16,055 bases of DNA. Source: an uncultured Rikenellaceae bacterium. GTDB taxonomy: Bacteria > Bacteroidota > Bacteroidia > Bacteroidales > Rikenellaceae. The stretch spans positions 1 to 16,055 of the forward strand of contig CAJGBR010000035.1 in NCBI GenBank assembly GCA_904501625.1, read 5' to 3'. The translations under genes were made by a program, and so were the position numbers. The notes under the pieces were generated by a model. The model was not told the DNA's origin. It searched no databases and saw only the letters and a list, made by a program, of their open reading frames with translations. The first letter of the stretch is position 1. The number at the start of each line of letters is the position of its first letter. Of this stretch, positions 1-6,783 are shown piece by piece.

Positions 1-894
1 AATCAAAGAATATATGTGCCAACACTGAGATTTTTCTGGCACAGCAGTCGTCGGTTTAAATACTATACGGACAGCGAAAATGTCGTAAATTTCCTCAAAT
101 GGAATATTCTTACGTTTCATTTTCTTCCATATCGAATATATTGATTTGATGCGACCAGAAATTTCAAAATCAATTCCATTTTCTCCAAGTTTCTGCACAA
201 TAGGAGAAATAAATCTATCAATAAATTGATTACGAGTACTTTCGGTTTCTTCAATTTTCTGTTTAATTGTGTAAAAGTCATCAGGGAAGCGATACTTTAA
301 ACTAAGGTCTTCCAATTCCGTTTTTATCGAGAACAGCCCAAGACGTCCTGCCAAGGGAGCAAAAAGATAAATTGTCTCACCGGTAATTTTCATCTGCTTA
401 GCCAGAGTCATACTACCTAAAGTTCTCATATTGTGCAATCTATCGGCAATCTTTATCAAGATTACACGAACATCGTCTGATAATGTCAACAAGACCTTTC
501 GGAAATTCTCAGCCTGCTGCGATGTATCGCTATTGAACACACCCGCCATCTTTGTCAACCCATCAACCATACTCGCAATCTTTGGTCCGAATAGGTGTTC
601 CATATCTTGAACAGTGTAATCAGTATCTTCAACGACATCGTGCAATAATGCAGCTACGACAGATTTTACGCCCAAGCCTATCTCGCTAACGACAATTTTT
701 GCAACTGCGATCGGGTGTACAATATATGGTTCTCCAGATTTTCTGCGAACCCCCTTATGAGCATCTTTCGCAAATTTAAATGCCCGAAGAATTAAATGTT
801 CTTGTTCTTCATTTTTGCAGACACCTTTACATCGATTCCACAAGTCATCAAACTCTCGTTTGATTATCACTTCGTCATCTTGAGTATATTCCAT
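1..894 (-). CDS. rel: Bifunctional (p)ppGpp synthetase/hydrolase, Rel/SpoT family (C-terminal part outside window)
   Basis: This is the N-terminal 298 codons of a RelA/SpoT homologue; the gene runs off the left edge. The start is the ATG read from 894, and I translated the frame to the edge without a stop. The HD hydrolase domain is intact: the IVHPIAVA segment gives H60, HDVVEDT gives H85, D86, E89 and D90, and ADRLHNMRTL gives D151. These are the manganese-binding and catalytic positions in the family, so (p)ppGpp hydrolysis is expected. The synthetase domain starts around residue 247 with GRIKSIYSIWKKM, which carries the nucleotide-binding R248, and YDIFAVRIVF, which carries the likely catalytic D271. 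The TGS and ACT regulatory domains would lie outside the window. The protein should make and degrade the stringent-response alarmone in the cytoplasm. It lies downstream of recA on the same strand but is separated from it by a terminator. Only a weak promoter match (TGACTTTG, 956-963) is visible upstream. Confidence 0.95.
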   Translation of the reverse strand, partial: MEYTQDDEVIIKREFDDLWNRCKGVCKNEEQEHLILRAFKFAKDAHKGVRRKSGEPYIVHPIAVAKIVVSEIGLGVKSVVAALLHDVVEDTDYTVQDMEHLFGPKIASMVDGLTKMAGVFNSDTSQQAENFRKVLLTLSDDVRVILIKIADRLHNMRTLGSMTLAKQMKITGETIYLFAPLAGRLGLFSIKTELEDLSLKYRFPDDFYTIKQKIEETESTRNQFIDRFISPIVQKLGENGIDFEISGRIKSIYSIWKKMKRKNIPFEEIYDIFAVRIVFKPTTAVPEKSQCWHIYSLI

Positions 895-955
895 ACTAAC
901 AAACCTTTAGACATCACCAATTAAACAATCACTTTAGTTGCGAAAAAAATGCACT

Positions 956-963
956 CAAAGTCA
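956..963 (-). promoter_or_regulatory. Weak candidate -7 element for rel
   Basis: On the minus strand this reads TGACTTTG, seven of eight matches to the Bacteroidota -7 consensus TAnnTTTG. It lies 61 bases upstream of the rel start. I see no good -33 TTTG partner at the usual 19-21 base spacing, so this is a tentative call. Confidence 0.25.
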
Positions 964-1025
964 ATTATAAAAGTAATGATATTATTTCAGAAAAACAATC
1001 AAAAACGACACAAATTTGAACAAAT

Positions 1026-1055
1026 AAAAAAAGGGAAACTAAGTTTCCCTTTTTT
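1026..1055 (-). terminator. Intrinsic terminator downstream of recA
   Basis: A perfect hairpin, GGGAAAC / GTTTCCC with a three-base loop, is flanked by an A run at 1026-1032 and a T run at 1050-1055. Read on the minus strand it follows the recA stop codon by two bases and ends in a run of seven U, the classic intrinsic terminator layout. A and T runs on both sides extend the stem and could let it act in either direction. It should end the dnaA-bcp-recA transcript before rel. Confidence 0.9.
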
Positions 1056-1057
1056 GC

Positions 1058-2083
1058 TTATTTATCTTTTTTCAGAATCTCGACGACTTTATTTTCAATC
1101 TCCTGCATAAGTTCTGCATCATTTTGTAGCAACAATTTCACAGCATCTCGTCCTTGACCTAGTTTCCGTTCTCCATACGAGAACCAACTACCGCTCTTCT
1201 TAATAATGTCATTATCTGTCGCAATATCAAGCACTTCTCCTACTCTGGAAATACCCTCTCCAAATATAATATCAAACTCTGCACGGCGGAACGGAGCGGC
1301 GAGTTTATTCTTAACAACTTTTACTTTCACACGACTACCCAGTTGTTCTTCGCCATCTTTAATGCTGGCAGTTTTTCGGATATCGACACGAATTGACGAG
1401 TAGAATTTCAACGCATTACCACCGGTTGTAGTCTCCGGATTGCCGTAAACAATTCCAATCTTATCACGCAACTGATTGATAAATATACAAACAGTACCTG
1501 TTTTACTAATTGTACCGGTAAGTTTTCTAAGAGCCTGAGACATCAATCGAGCTTGCAACCCCATCTTTTGCTCTCCCATATCACCTTCGATTTCGGCTTT
1601 CGGAGTAAGTGCTGCCACCGAGTCAATTACAACAATATCAACAGCACTCGAACGAATCAATGCATCGGCAATTTCGAGAGCTTGCTCACCATTGTCAGGT
1701 TGCGAAATCAACAATTCATCAACATTGACTCCAAGTTTCTGGGCATAGAATCTATCAAAAGCGTGTTCTGCATCGATAAAAACCGCTGTTCCACCCATCT
1801 TCTGAGCCTCTGCAATTGCATGTATTGCCAAGGTTGTCTTACCTGAAGATTCAGGTCCAAAAATCTCCACAATACGACCTTTTGGATAGCCACCGATACC
1901 GAGTGCTTGGTCGAGCGTAATCGATCCCGAAGGAATCACTGCTACATCTTCCACCGATTTTGTACTCATTCTCATAATGGCACCCTTGCCAAAATCTTTT
2001 TCTATTTTGCTCATAACAGCATTCAGGACTTTCAATTTATCCTGATTCATCTGCTGTAAATTTTCATTATTTTTTTCTGCCAT
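1058..2083 (-). CDS. recA: RecA recombinase
   Basis: This is a full-length RecA of 341 residues. It forms ATP-dependent filaments on single-stranded DNA, drives strand exchange and supports recombinational repair. The Walker A motif GPESSGKT is at residues 76-83, followed by the DAEHAFDRFYA segment from 104 that I recognise from Bacteroidota RecA proteins. Walker B VIDSVAAL and the QLRDKIG and GNPETTTGGNALK loop-2 segments follow in order. The start is the ATG after an 11-base gap from the bcp stop codon, so recA is very probably cotranscribed with bcp and dnaA. That gap is too short for a separate promoter and operator; any SOS-type control would have to lie inside bcp or upstream of dnaA. 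A strong terminator follows immediately. Nothing in the protein looks aberrant. Confidence 0.98.
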   Translation of the reverse strand: MAEKNNENLQQMNQDKLKVLNAVMSKIEKDFGKGAIMRMSTKSVEDVAVIPSGSITLDQALGIGGYPKGRIVEIFGPESSGKTTLAIHAIAEAQKMGGTAVFIDAEHAFDRFYAQKLGVNVDELLISQPDNGEQALEIADALIRSSAVDIVVIDSVAALTPKAEIEGDMGEQKMGLQARLMSQALRKLTGTISKTGTVCIFINQLRDKIGIVYGNPETTTGGNALKFYSSIRVDIRKTASIKDGEEQLGSRVKVKVVKNKLAAPFRRAEFDIIFGEGISRVGEVLDIATDNDIIKKSGSWFSYGERKLGQGRDAVKLLLQNDAELMQEIENKVVEILKKDK

Positions 2084-2094
2084 AGCAATTGACT

Positions 2095-2556
2095 TTATTT
2101 ATAAGAGTCAGATATTTGTTCGAAATGTCTTTTGGTATCAACCTTATCGAAGACTTTTTCAATAATTCCCTCAGCGTTAATTATAAATGTCTTTCTTAGG
2201 ATTCCGTAATATTCGCGGCCCATAAATTTCTTTAATCCCCAAGCACCATAACTATCTGCTATCGAGTGATCTGCATCGCTGATTAACATAAACGGCAACT
2301 CGTGTTTATTAATAAAACCGACGTGAGATTTCACCGAATCCGGACTGACTCCAACGACAACAAATCCCAGATTAATCAATTCCGAGTAACCATCTCTCAA
2401 GCTACACGCCTCAGCCGTACAACCTGAAGTATTATCCTTTGGGTAAAAATAAAGAATCAATTTTTTCCCTGCAAAATCATCCAAAGACACAGATTCCCCA
2501 TTCTGATTTTCAGCCCTAAAAAACGGAGCCTTATCCCCTACCGACAATTTATTCAT
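2095..2556 (-). CDS. bcp: Thioredoxin-dependent peroxiredoxin, Bcp/PrxQ family
   Basis: This is a 153-residue thiol peroxidase of the Bcp/PrxQ family, close to the usual length (about 155). It reduces hydrogen peroxide and organic hydroperoxides with electrons from thioredoxin. The motif NTSGCTAEACSLRD carries the peroxidatic C46 and a second cysteine, C51, at the CxxxxC spacing of atypical two-cysteine PrxQ proteins. I chose the ATG at 2556 (MNKLSVGDKAP) because it begins right at the conserved N-terminal strand and lies one base after the dnaA stop (TAA-T-ATG). The open frame continues upstream to 2592, but that start would add 12 residues overlapping dnaA with no family counterpart. The one-base spacing implies translational coupling to dnaA, an uncommon partner for a peroxiredoxin. 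Confidence 0.93.
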   Translation of the reverse strand: MNKLSVGDKAPFFRAENQNGESVSLDDFAGKKLILYFYPKDNTSGCTAEACSLRDGYSELINLGFVVVGVSPDSVKSHVGFINKHELPFMLISDADHSIADSYGAWGLKKFMGREYYGILRKTFIINAEGIIEKVFDKVDTKRHFEQISDSYK

Positions 2557-2557
2557 A

Positions 2558-3961
2558 TTATTTTTGCAATAATGCACGTTCAACATCTTCAACTTGAGCT
2601 CTAAAACTCTTATCAGTCTCGATCAAATCGGCAATTGTATTACAAGCATGCAACACAGTCGAGTGGTTTTTGCCACCGATAGTTGCTCCAATTGTCACCA
2701 ACGGAATATGTGATACGTGTTGTTTACACAGGTACATTGCCAATTGACGAGCCTGTGCAATTTCTCTCGTTCTCTTCTTTGAATTAATATCTTCGATAGA
2801 GACATTCATTGCCTGACTCACGTGCTCAAGAACCATATCAATAGTAATTTCTCTACGATTCTCCTTAACATACACCTTCATCACTTCACGAGCCAACGAC
2901 ACCGTAATCTTGCGATTAAGCACCGAAGCCTGAGCCATCAACGCTACCAAAGCACCCTCGATCTCACGAATGTTTGCAGTAATATTTTCCGCTAAATACT
3001 CAACAACATCATCGGGTATTTCAACATTCAGTTTACTTGCTTTACTCTTAATAATTTTGACTTTAGTCTGAAAATCAGGTTGTTGCAACTGCGTTGTGAA
3101 CCCCCACTTGAAACGCGTAATCAAACGTTGCTCAATATCCTGCAATTCAACCGGTGATTTATCCGAAGTAATAATCAGCTGTTTATTTGTAAGGTGCAGA
3201 CTATTGAAAATATTAAAGAATGTATTTTGAGTCTTAGGTTTACCAGACAATTCCTGAATATCGTCAATAATCAACACATCTATCATCTGATAGAAATGTA
3301 TAAAATCATTCAGCTCGCCTTTAGTTGCAGCTGTTTGAAACTGAGCTTGGAATCTATTTGCACTAACATACAACACATTAAGGTGCGGGTTATGTTGTTT
3401 CGCTTCAAGTCCGATAGCGTGAGCAAGGTGAGTCTTACCCAACCCCGAATCACCAAAAATAAACATCGGATTAAACGCTGTGCTACCTGGATTGAGAGCA
3501 ACTGACAACCCTACCGAACGAGTCAAACGATTACAATCCCCCTCAATAAAATTACCGAAATTATAATTAGGATTCAACTGAGGATCTATTACAAGACGTT
3601 TGATACCCGGAATTACGAACGGATTTTTCATCTGTTCGGCATTTTGATCAGCAAAACGTTTTATATTTGCACTCTCAGAGTCTTCACTCATTTTAGCACG
3701 TTCTTCAACACAAGCGTATTTCAGTTTTTTGTCTGACCCGAAAATTTCTCGGAATGTTTTGGTCCAAAACGGTTGATAATTTTTCTCAATTTGAGTTGCG
3801 TGATCAACATTCGGAACCCGAACAATTAGACAATTATCCTTAATACCGATAGGCACAATTGGCTTGAACCACTTGATAAATTCATCGTCAGGTATACTCT
3901 GACGCATCAGATTCATACAATTCTGCCAATCTTCGTGAGTTATTTTGTTTTCATTATACAT
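2558..3961 (-). CDS. dnaA: Chromosomal replication initiator DnaA
   Basis: This is a full-length DnaA of 467 residues, the AAA+ ATPase that binds DnaA boxes and opens the chromosomal origin. Domain I spans about residues 8-90, with a short linker before the conserved NPFVIPG segment (113-119). The AAA+ domain carries Walker A GDSGLGKT (170-177), Walker B LIIDDI (230-235), sensor I IITSDK (263-268) and the EQRLITRF arginine-finger box (277-284). Domain IV carries AQARQLAMYL (402-411, the E. coli R399 equivalent near R405) and the box-recognition motif GGKNHSTVLHAC (429-440). That motif usually reads G-x-R/K-D-H; here the Asp is Asn (N432, codon AAC), a residue that contacts bases in E. coli DnaA. 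dnaN and recF do not follow; bcp and recA do. The upstream gap is A-tract rich. Confidence 0.98.
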   Translation of the reverse strand: MYNENKITHEDWQNCMNLMRQSIPDDEFIKWFKPIVPIGIKDNCLIVRVPNVDHATQIEKNYQPFWTKTFREIFGSDKKLKYACVEERAKMSEDSESANIKRFADQNAEQMKNPFVIPGIKRLVIDPQLNPNYNFGNFIEGDCNRLTRSVGLSVALNPGSTAFNPMFIFGDSGLGKTHLAHAIGLEAKQHNPHLNVLYVSANRFQAQFQTAATKGELNDFIHFYQMIDVLIIDDIQELSGKPKTQNTFFNIFNSLHLTNKQLIITSDKSPVELQDIEQRLITRFKWGFTTQLQQPDFQTKVKIIKSKASKLNVEIPDDVVEYLAENITANIREIEGALVALMAQASVLNRKITVSLAREVMKVYVKENRREITIDMVLEHVSQAMNVSIEDINSKKRTREIAQARQLAMYLCKQHVSHIPLVTIGATIGGKNHSTVLHACNTIADLIETDKSFRAQVEDVERALLQK

Positions 3962-3984
3962 CTTCTTTCAGATCTTTTGGTGAG

Positions 3985-3992
3985 CAAAGTTG
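3985..3992 (-). promoter_or_regulatory. Candidate -7 element for dnaA-bcp-recA
   Basis: On the minus strand this reads CAACTTTG, seven of eight matches to TAnnTTTG. It is 23 bases upstream of the dnaA start, a suitable distance. No clear -33 TTTG is visible; the upstream sequence is a series of A and T tracts that could stimulate transcription instead. Confidence 0.4.
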
Positions 3993-4121
3993 ATAATAAT
4001 TTTATTAAAAAAATATTTTTTTACTCTTGTTTTTTCTAAAAAAAAATATATGCAAAATCGCCGAGAAAAAATACTCATTTTTTTAACTATTTGATTATAT
4101 GTCTAATTAAAAAAAATGCAT

Positions 4122-4129
4122 TATTTTTG
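4122..4129 (+). promoter_or_regulatory. -7 promoter element for the phosphohexomutase gene
   Basis: TATTTTTG is an exact match to the Bacteroidota -7 consensus TAnnTTTG. A three-of-four -33 match, TATG at 4098-4101, lies at the preferred 20-base spacing. The start codon is 56 bases downstream, giving a leader of about 50 nucleotides. Confidence 0.6.
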
Positions 4130-4185
4130 CGTAGTAATTTTTTTTAAAACGAACAGAAAAGACTGAAGTAAAAACATAACAGAAT

Positions 4186-5928
4186 ATGAAAGACGTGTTG
4201 AGAGAGACAGCAATCGAAAATGCAAAAAAGTGGCAAAGTCCTGATTACGACGAACTTACACGCAAAGAGGTTGCAAAAATAGAACAAGAATCACCTGAAG
4301 ATTTTTTTGATGCATTCTATAAAAATCTTGAATTCGGAACAGGCGGGCTGCGTGGCATTATGGGCATCGGAACCAACCGTATGAACAAGTATACAGTAGG
4401 TATGGCCACACAAGGTTTTGCCAACTACATTTGCCAACAATTCACGCCCAAAAATCGATCAATTGCCATTGCCTACGACTGCCGAAACAACAGTCAAGAA
4501 TTTGCTAGAGTTGCGGCAAACATTTTCGCTGCAAACGGACTGAAAGTTTACCTTTTCGAATCACTTCGTCCGACACCTGAATTAAGCTTCGCCATTCGCG
4601 AATTAGGTTGTTGCGGAGGAGTTGTTGTCACTGCATCTCACAACCCCAAAGAATATAATGGTTACAAGGCTTATTGGAATGACGGAGCTCAGGTTCTTGC
4701 CCCACACGACAAGAACATCATAACTGAGGTTAACAAAATCACCTCACCCAATCAGGTCAAATGGACAGGTGGTGATGAAAATATAACAATTCTAGGCGAA
4801 GAGTTCGATCAGAAATATATGAATATGATCGAAACCCAGATGCTATCAACAGACGAAATTAAATCACATAAAGACATCAAGATCGTCTATACTCCTATTC
4901 ACGGAACAGGCATAAAAATCGTTCCTCAGATGCTCTCAAAAATGGGATTTAACAATCTGTATGTGGTTGAAAAACAATCAATACCAAGCGGTGATTTCCC
5001 GACAGTAGACTCTCCAAACCCAGAGGAGCCGGCAGCTATGAGTATGGCCATTGAACTTGCAAAAGAGAAAGGTGCAGAACTTGTATTTGCAACAGACCCA
5101 GACTCAGACCGAATCGGATTGGCCATTCGCGATGACAGAAATGAACTCGTACTGCTAAACGGAAATCAGACAGGATCACTTCTTACCTACTATATATTAA
5201 GACGCTGGAGTGAACTCGGCCGAATTAACGGCAACCAATATATAATAAAAACAATCGTAACCACCCAATTAATGGGTGACATTGCCGAATCGTTCGGAGT
5301 AAGATACTTTGACGTACTTACAGGCTTTAAATACATTGCCGAAGTCATCAGAACACTCGAAGGAAAAATGCAGTATATATGTGGAGGCGAAGAGAGTTAC
5401 GGCTTCCTGATTGGCGACCAGGTTCGCGACAAAGATGCCGTCATTGCATCAGTTATGATTGCAGAAATGGCAGCTTGGGCAAAATCAAAAGGTATGACAT
5501 TATTTGATTTACTTTGCGAAATGTACACTAAGTATGGTTTCTACAAGGAGGGACTGATGTCAATTGTTCGCAAAGGAAGTAAAGGTCAGCAAGAAATCGC
5601 TTCAATGATGGAACGCTTCAGAAACAATCCACCAAAACAACTCGGAGGTAGCGATGTGGTACGAATTAACGACTTCCAAAGTTTGGAATGCTTTGATACA
5701 ACTACATCAACAAAAAGTTCAATTAATCAACATAAATCCAATGTACTACAATGGATTACAGAAAACGGTACAGTCATTTCTGTTCGCCCATCAGGAACTG
5801 AACCAAAGATTAAATTCTACTTTAGCGTTAAATTAAATCTACCCCATCAGTCTGAATTCCATTCAATTGAAGCACAACTCGATGAGAAGATTGCAAAATT
5901 AAAAGAAGAGATGAATTTATTAAGGTAA
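4186..5928 (+). CDS. Alpha-D-phosphohexomutase (phosphoglucomutase/phosphomannomutase)
   Basis: This 580-residue cytoplasmic enzyme of the alpha-D-phosphohexomutase superfamily interconverts the 1-phosphate and 6-phosphate forms of a hexose, through a phosphoserine enzyme and a bisphosphate intermediate. All four signature loops are visible: the phosphoserine loop TASHNPKEYNGYKAYW with S151, the metal-binding loop DPDSDRIG with D304, D306 and D308, the sugar-specificity loop GGEESYG (400-406), and the phosphate-binding loop RPSGTEPKIKFY (from 534). The length and the GGEESYG loop fit the long PgcA-like branch, where glucose 1-phosphate/6-phosphate conversion is common; I cannot exclude phosphomannomutase or phosphopentomutase activity from sequence alone. 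The start at 4186 leaves an ordinary N-terminal helix before the conserved EFGTGGLRG segment (49-57). An exact -7 element lies upstream, and the next gene follows after 36 bases. Confidence 0.95.
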   Translation: MKDVLRETAIENAKKWQSPDYDELTRKEVAKIEQESPEDFFDAFYKNLEFGTGGLRGIMGIGTNRMNKYTVGMATQGFANYICQQFTPKNRSIAIAYDCRNNSQEFARVAANIFAANGLKVYLFESLRPTPELSFAIRELGCCGGVVVTASHNPKEYNGYKAYWNDGAQVLAPHDKNIITEVNKITSPNQVKWTGGDENITILGEEFDQKYMNMIETQMLSTDEIKSHKDIKIVYTPIHGTGIKIVPQMLSKMGFNNLYVVEKQSIPSGDFPTVDSPNPEEPAAMSMAIELAKEKGAELVFATDPDSDRIGLAIRDDRNELVLLNGNQTGSLLTYYILRRWSELGRINGNQYIIKTIVTTQLMGDIAESFGVRYFDVLTGFKYIAEVIRTLEGKMQYICGGEESYGFLIGDQVRDKDAVIASVMIAEMAAWAKSKGMTLFDLLCEMYTKYGFYKEGLMSIVRKGSKGQQEIASMMERFRNNPPKQLGGSDVVRINDFQSLECFDTTTSTKSSINQHKSNVLQWITENGTVISVRPSGTEPKIKFYFSVKLNLPHQSEFHSIEAQLDEKIAKLKEEMNLLR

Positions 5929-5934
5929 TTTCAC

Positions 5935-5942
5935 TACCTTTG
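5935..5942 (+). promoter_or_regulatory. -7 promoter element before the metallo-hydrolase gene
   Basis: TACCTTTG matches TAnnTTTG exactly and sits in the 36-base gap after the phosphohexomutase stop codon. It would give a leader of roughly 16 nucleotides. The -33 region falls in the end of the upstream gene and is poor (GATG at 5910-5913). The downstream gene may therefore have its own start site besides read-through. Confidence 0.45.
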
Positions 5943-5964
5943 GCAAGATTTAGCGAGCAAATAA

Positions 5965-6732
5965 ATGTTGAAACTAACCTTCTTAGGCACAGGTACATCC
6001 CAAGGCGTACCAATGATTTCGTGCAAATGTCGTGTTTGCCGTTCTTCCGACAAACACGACAAACGGCTGAGATCGTCTGCTCTAATTGAAACAGAAGACA
6101 GCACGATTGTAATTGATTGTGGTCCCGATTTCCGACAACAAATGTTGAAAAACGAAGTCAAACGCATCGATGCAGTACTATTAACACACGAACATCGCGA
6201 CCACACAGGTGGACTGGACGACCTGAGAGCATTTAACTACACCCAGCAACAGGCAATAAAAGTCTACTGCGAATCTCGCGTACAAGAAGCCGTAAAACAC
6301 GATATTCCGTATGCATTCAGCGAAGAACGATACCCCGGAGTACCAGAAATTGAACTTTGTAACATATGCAATAATGCCAATTTTTACATATGTAACACAA
6401 AAATCACTCCAATAAGGGGATATCATTACAAATTACCTGTATACGGATTCAGAATCGGTCCATTGTGTTATATTACAGATATGAATTACATCGCCACCGA
6501 TGAGCTGGAAAAGATAAAAGGAATTGATACCCTCGTAATTAATGCACTAAGACACGAACCTCACATTTCACATTTTACACTAAAGGAAGCCTTAGACATA
6601 ATCAATTTTGTCAATCCAAGAAGAGCATATCTGACTCACCTTTCACACCAAATTGGTTTACACAAAGAAGTAGAATCTACACTTCCTTCAAACGTTTTTC
6701 TCGCATATGACAACCTAACTTTACAAATGTAA
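5965..6732 (+). CDS. PhnP-like metallo-beta-lactamase-fold hydrolase
   Basis: This 255-residue protein has the metallo-beta-lactamase fold. The N-terminal FLGTGTSQGVP segment is followed by a CxCxxC cluster (C20, C22, C25), as in the structural zinc site of PhnP-type phosphodiesterases. The conserved LRSSALIE and IDCGPDFRQQM strands come next, then the metal-binding motif THEHRDHTGG with H75, H77, D79 and H80. A later YITDMNYI segment and the C-terminal LTHLSHQIGLH supply further likely metal ligands. The closest known activity is hydrolysis of cyclic phosphodiesters by PhnP, but nothing nearby suggests phosphonate metabolism, so the substrate is unknown. It lies downstream of the phosphohexomutase with a possible promoter of its own. 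Its stop codon falls inside a 39-base perfect dyad that continues toward the next gene. Confidence 0.88.
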   Translation: MLKLTFLGTGTSQGVPMISCKCRVCRSSDKHDKRLRSSALIETEDSTIVIDCGPDFRQQMLKNEVKRIDAVLLTHEHRDHTGGLDDLRAFNYTQQQAIKVYCESRVQEAVKHDIPYAFSEERYPGVPEIELCNICNNANFYICNTKITPIRGYHYKLPVYGFRIGPLCYITDMNYIATDELEKIKGIDTLVINALRHEPHISHFTLKEALDIINFVNPRRAYLTHLSHQIGLHKEVESTLPSNVFLAYDNLTLQM

Positions 6733-6758
6733 AATTAAATTAATTTTACATTTGTAAA
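6720..6758. repeat. 39-bp perfect inverted repeat with two TACAnnTGTA boxes; candidate operator
   Basis: Two perfect 19-base arms (6720-6738 and 6740-6758) flank a single A. Each arm holds a smaller dyad: TACAAATGTA at 6722-6731 and TACATTTGTA at 6747-6756. TACAnnTGTA is the known half-turn dyad bound by BlaI/MecI/CopY-family repressors. The left arm contains the end of the metallo-hydrolase gene; the right arm contains the probable -7 element of the dehydrogenase gene. No U run follows on either strand, so it is a poor intrinsic terminator, although an RNA hairpin is possible. Function as an operator is inference. Confidence 0.6.
6747..6754 (+). promoter_or_regulatory. -7 promoter element for the dehydrogenase gene, inside the dyad
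   Basis: TACATTTG is an exact TAnnTTTG match, 29 bases upstream of the dehydrogenase start codon. It lies wholly inside the right TACAnnTGTA box, so a bound repressor would block it. No clear -33 TTTG is present at the usual spacing. The mirror copy on the minus strand in the left arm (6724-6731) would point back into the metallo-hydrolase gene. Confidence 0.45.
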
Positions 6759-6783
6759 AAAAGAAAATAATTAAAATAACATT

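Larger units (their letters stand above)
3962..4185. other. A/T-tract-rich divergent intergenic region between dnaA and the phosphohexomutase gene
   Basis: This 224-base gap separates two divergent genes. It holds long A and T runs, including a perfect 16-base palindrome of seven A, TA, seven T at 4007-4022, and further runs around 4032-4050, 4074-4084 and 4109-4116. Such phased tracts often bend or melt easily. I looked for DnaA boxes (TTATCCACA and close variants) on both strands and found none, so I do not call it a replication origin despite its place beside dnaA. It contains candidate promoters for both flanking genes. Confidence 0.55.

Noticed and set aside
1553..1846. 97-codon open frame on the plus strand, opposite recA
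   Set aside because: Antisense shadow of a highly conserved gene with no protein signature of its own.
1861..1880. DnaA-box-like ATCTCCACA, and another at 15744-15752 (TGTTCCACA on the minus strand)
   Set aside because: Each is seven of nine to TTATCCACA, isolated and inside coding sequence; no cluster supports an origin.
2557..2592. Longer N-terminus for bcp beginning at 2592
   Set aside because: It adds 12 residues overlapping the dnaA end with no family counterpart; the ATG at 2556 gives the normal length and a one-base junction.
6720..6758. Reading the 39-bp dyad as an intrinsic terminator of the metallo-hydrolase gene
   Set aside because: The stem is almost all A-T and is followed by an A run, not a T run, on the coding strand; nothing suitable follows on the other strand.
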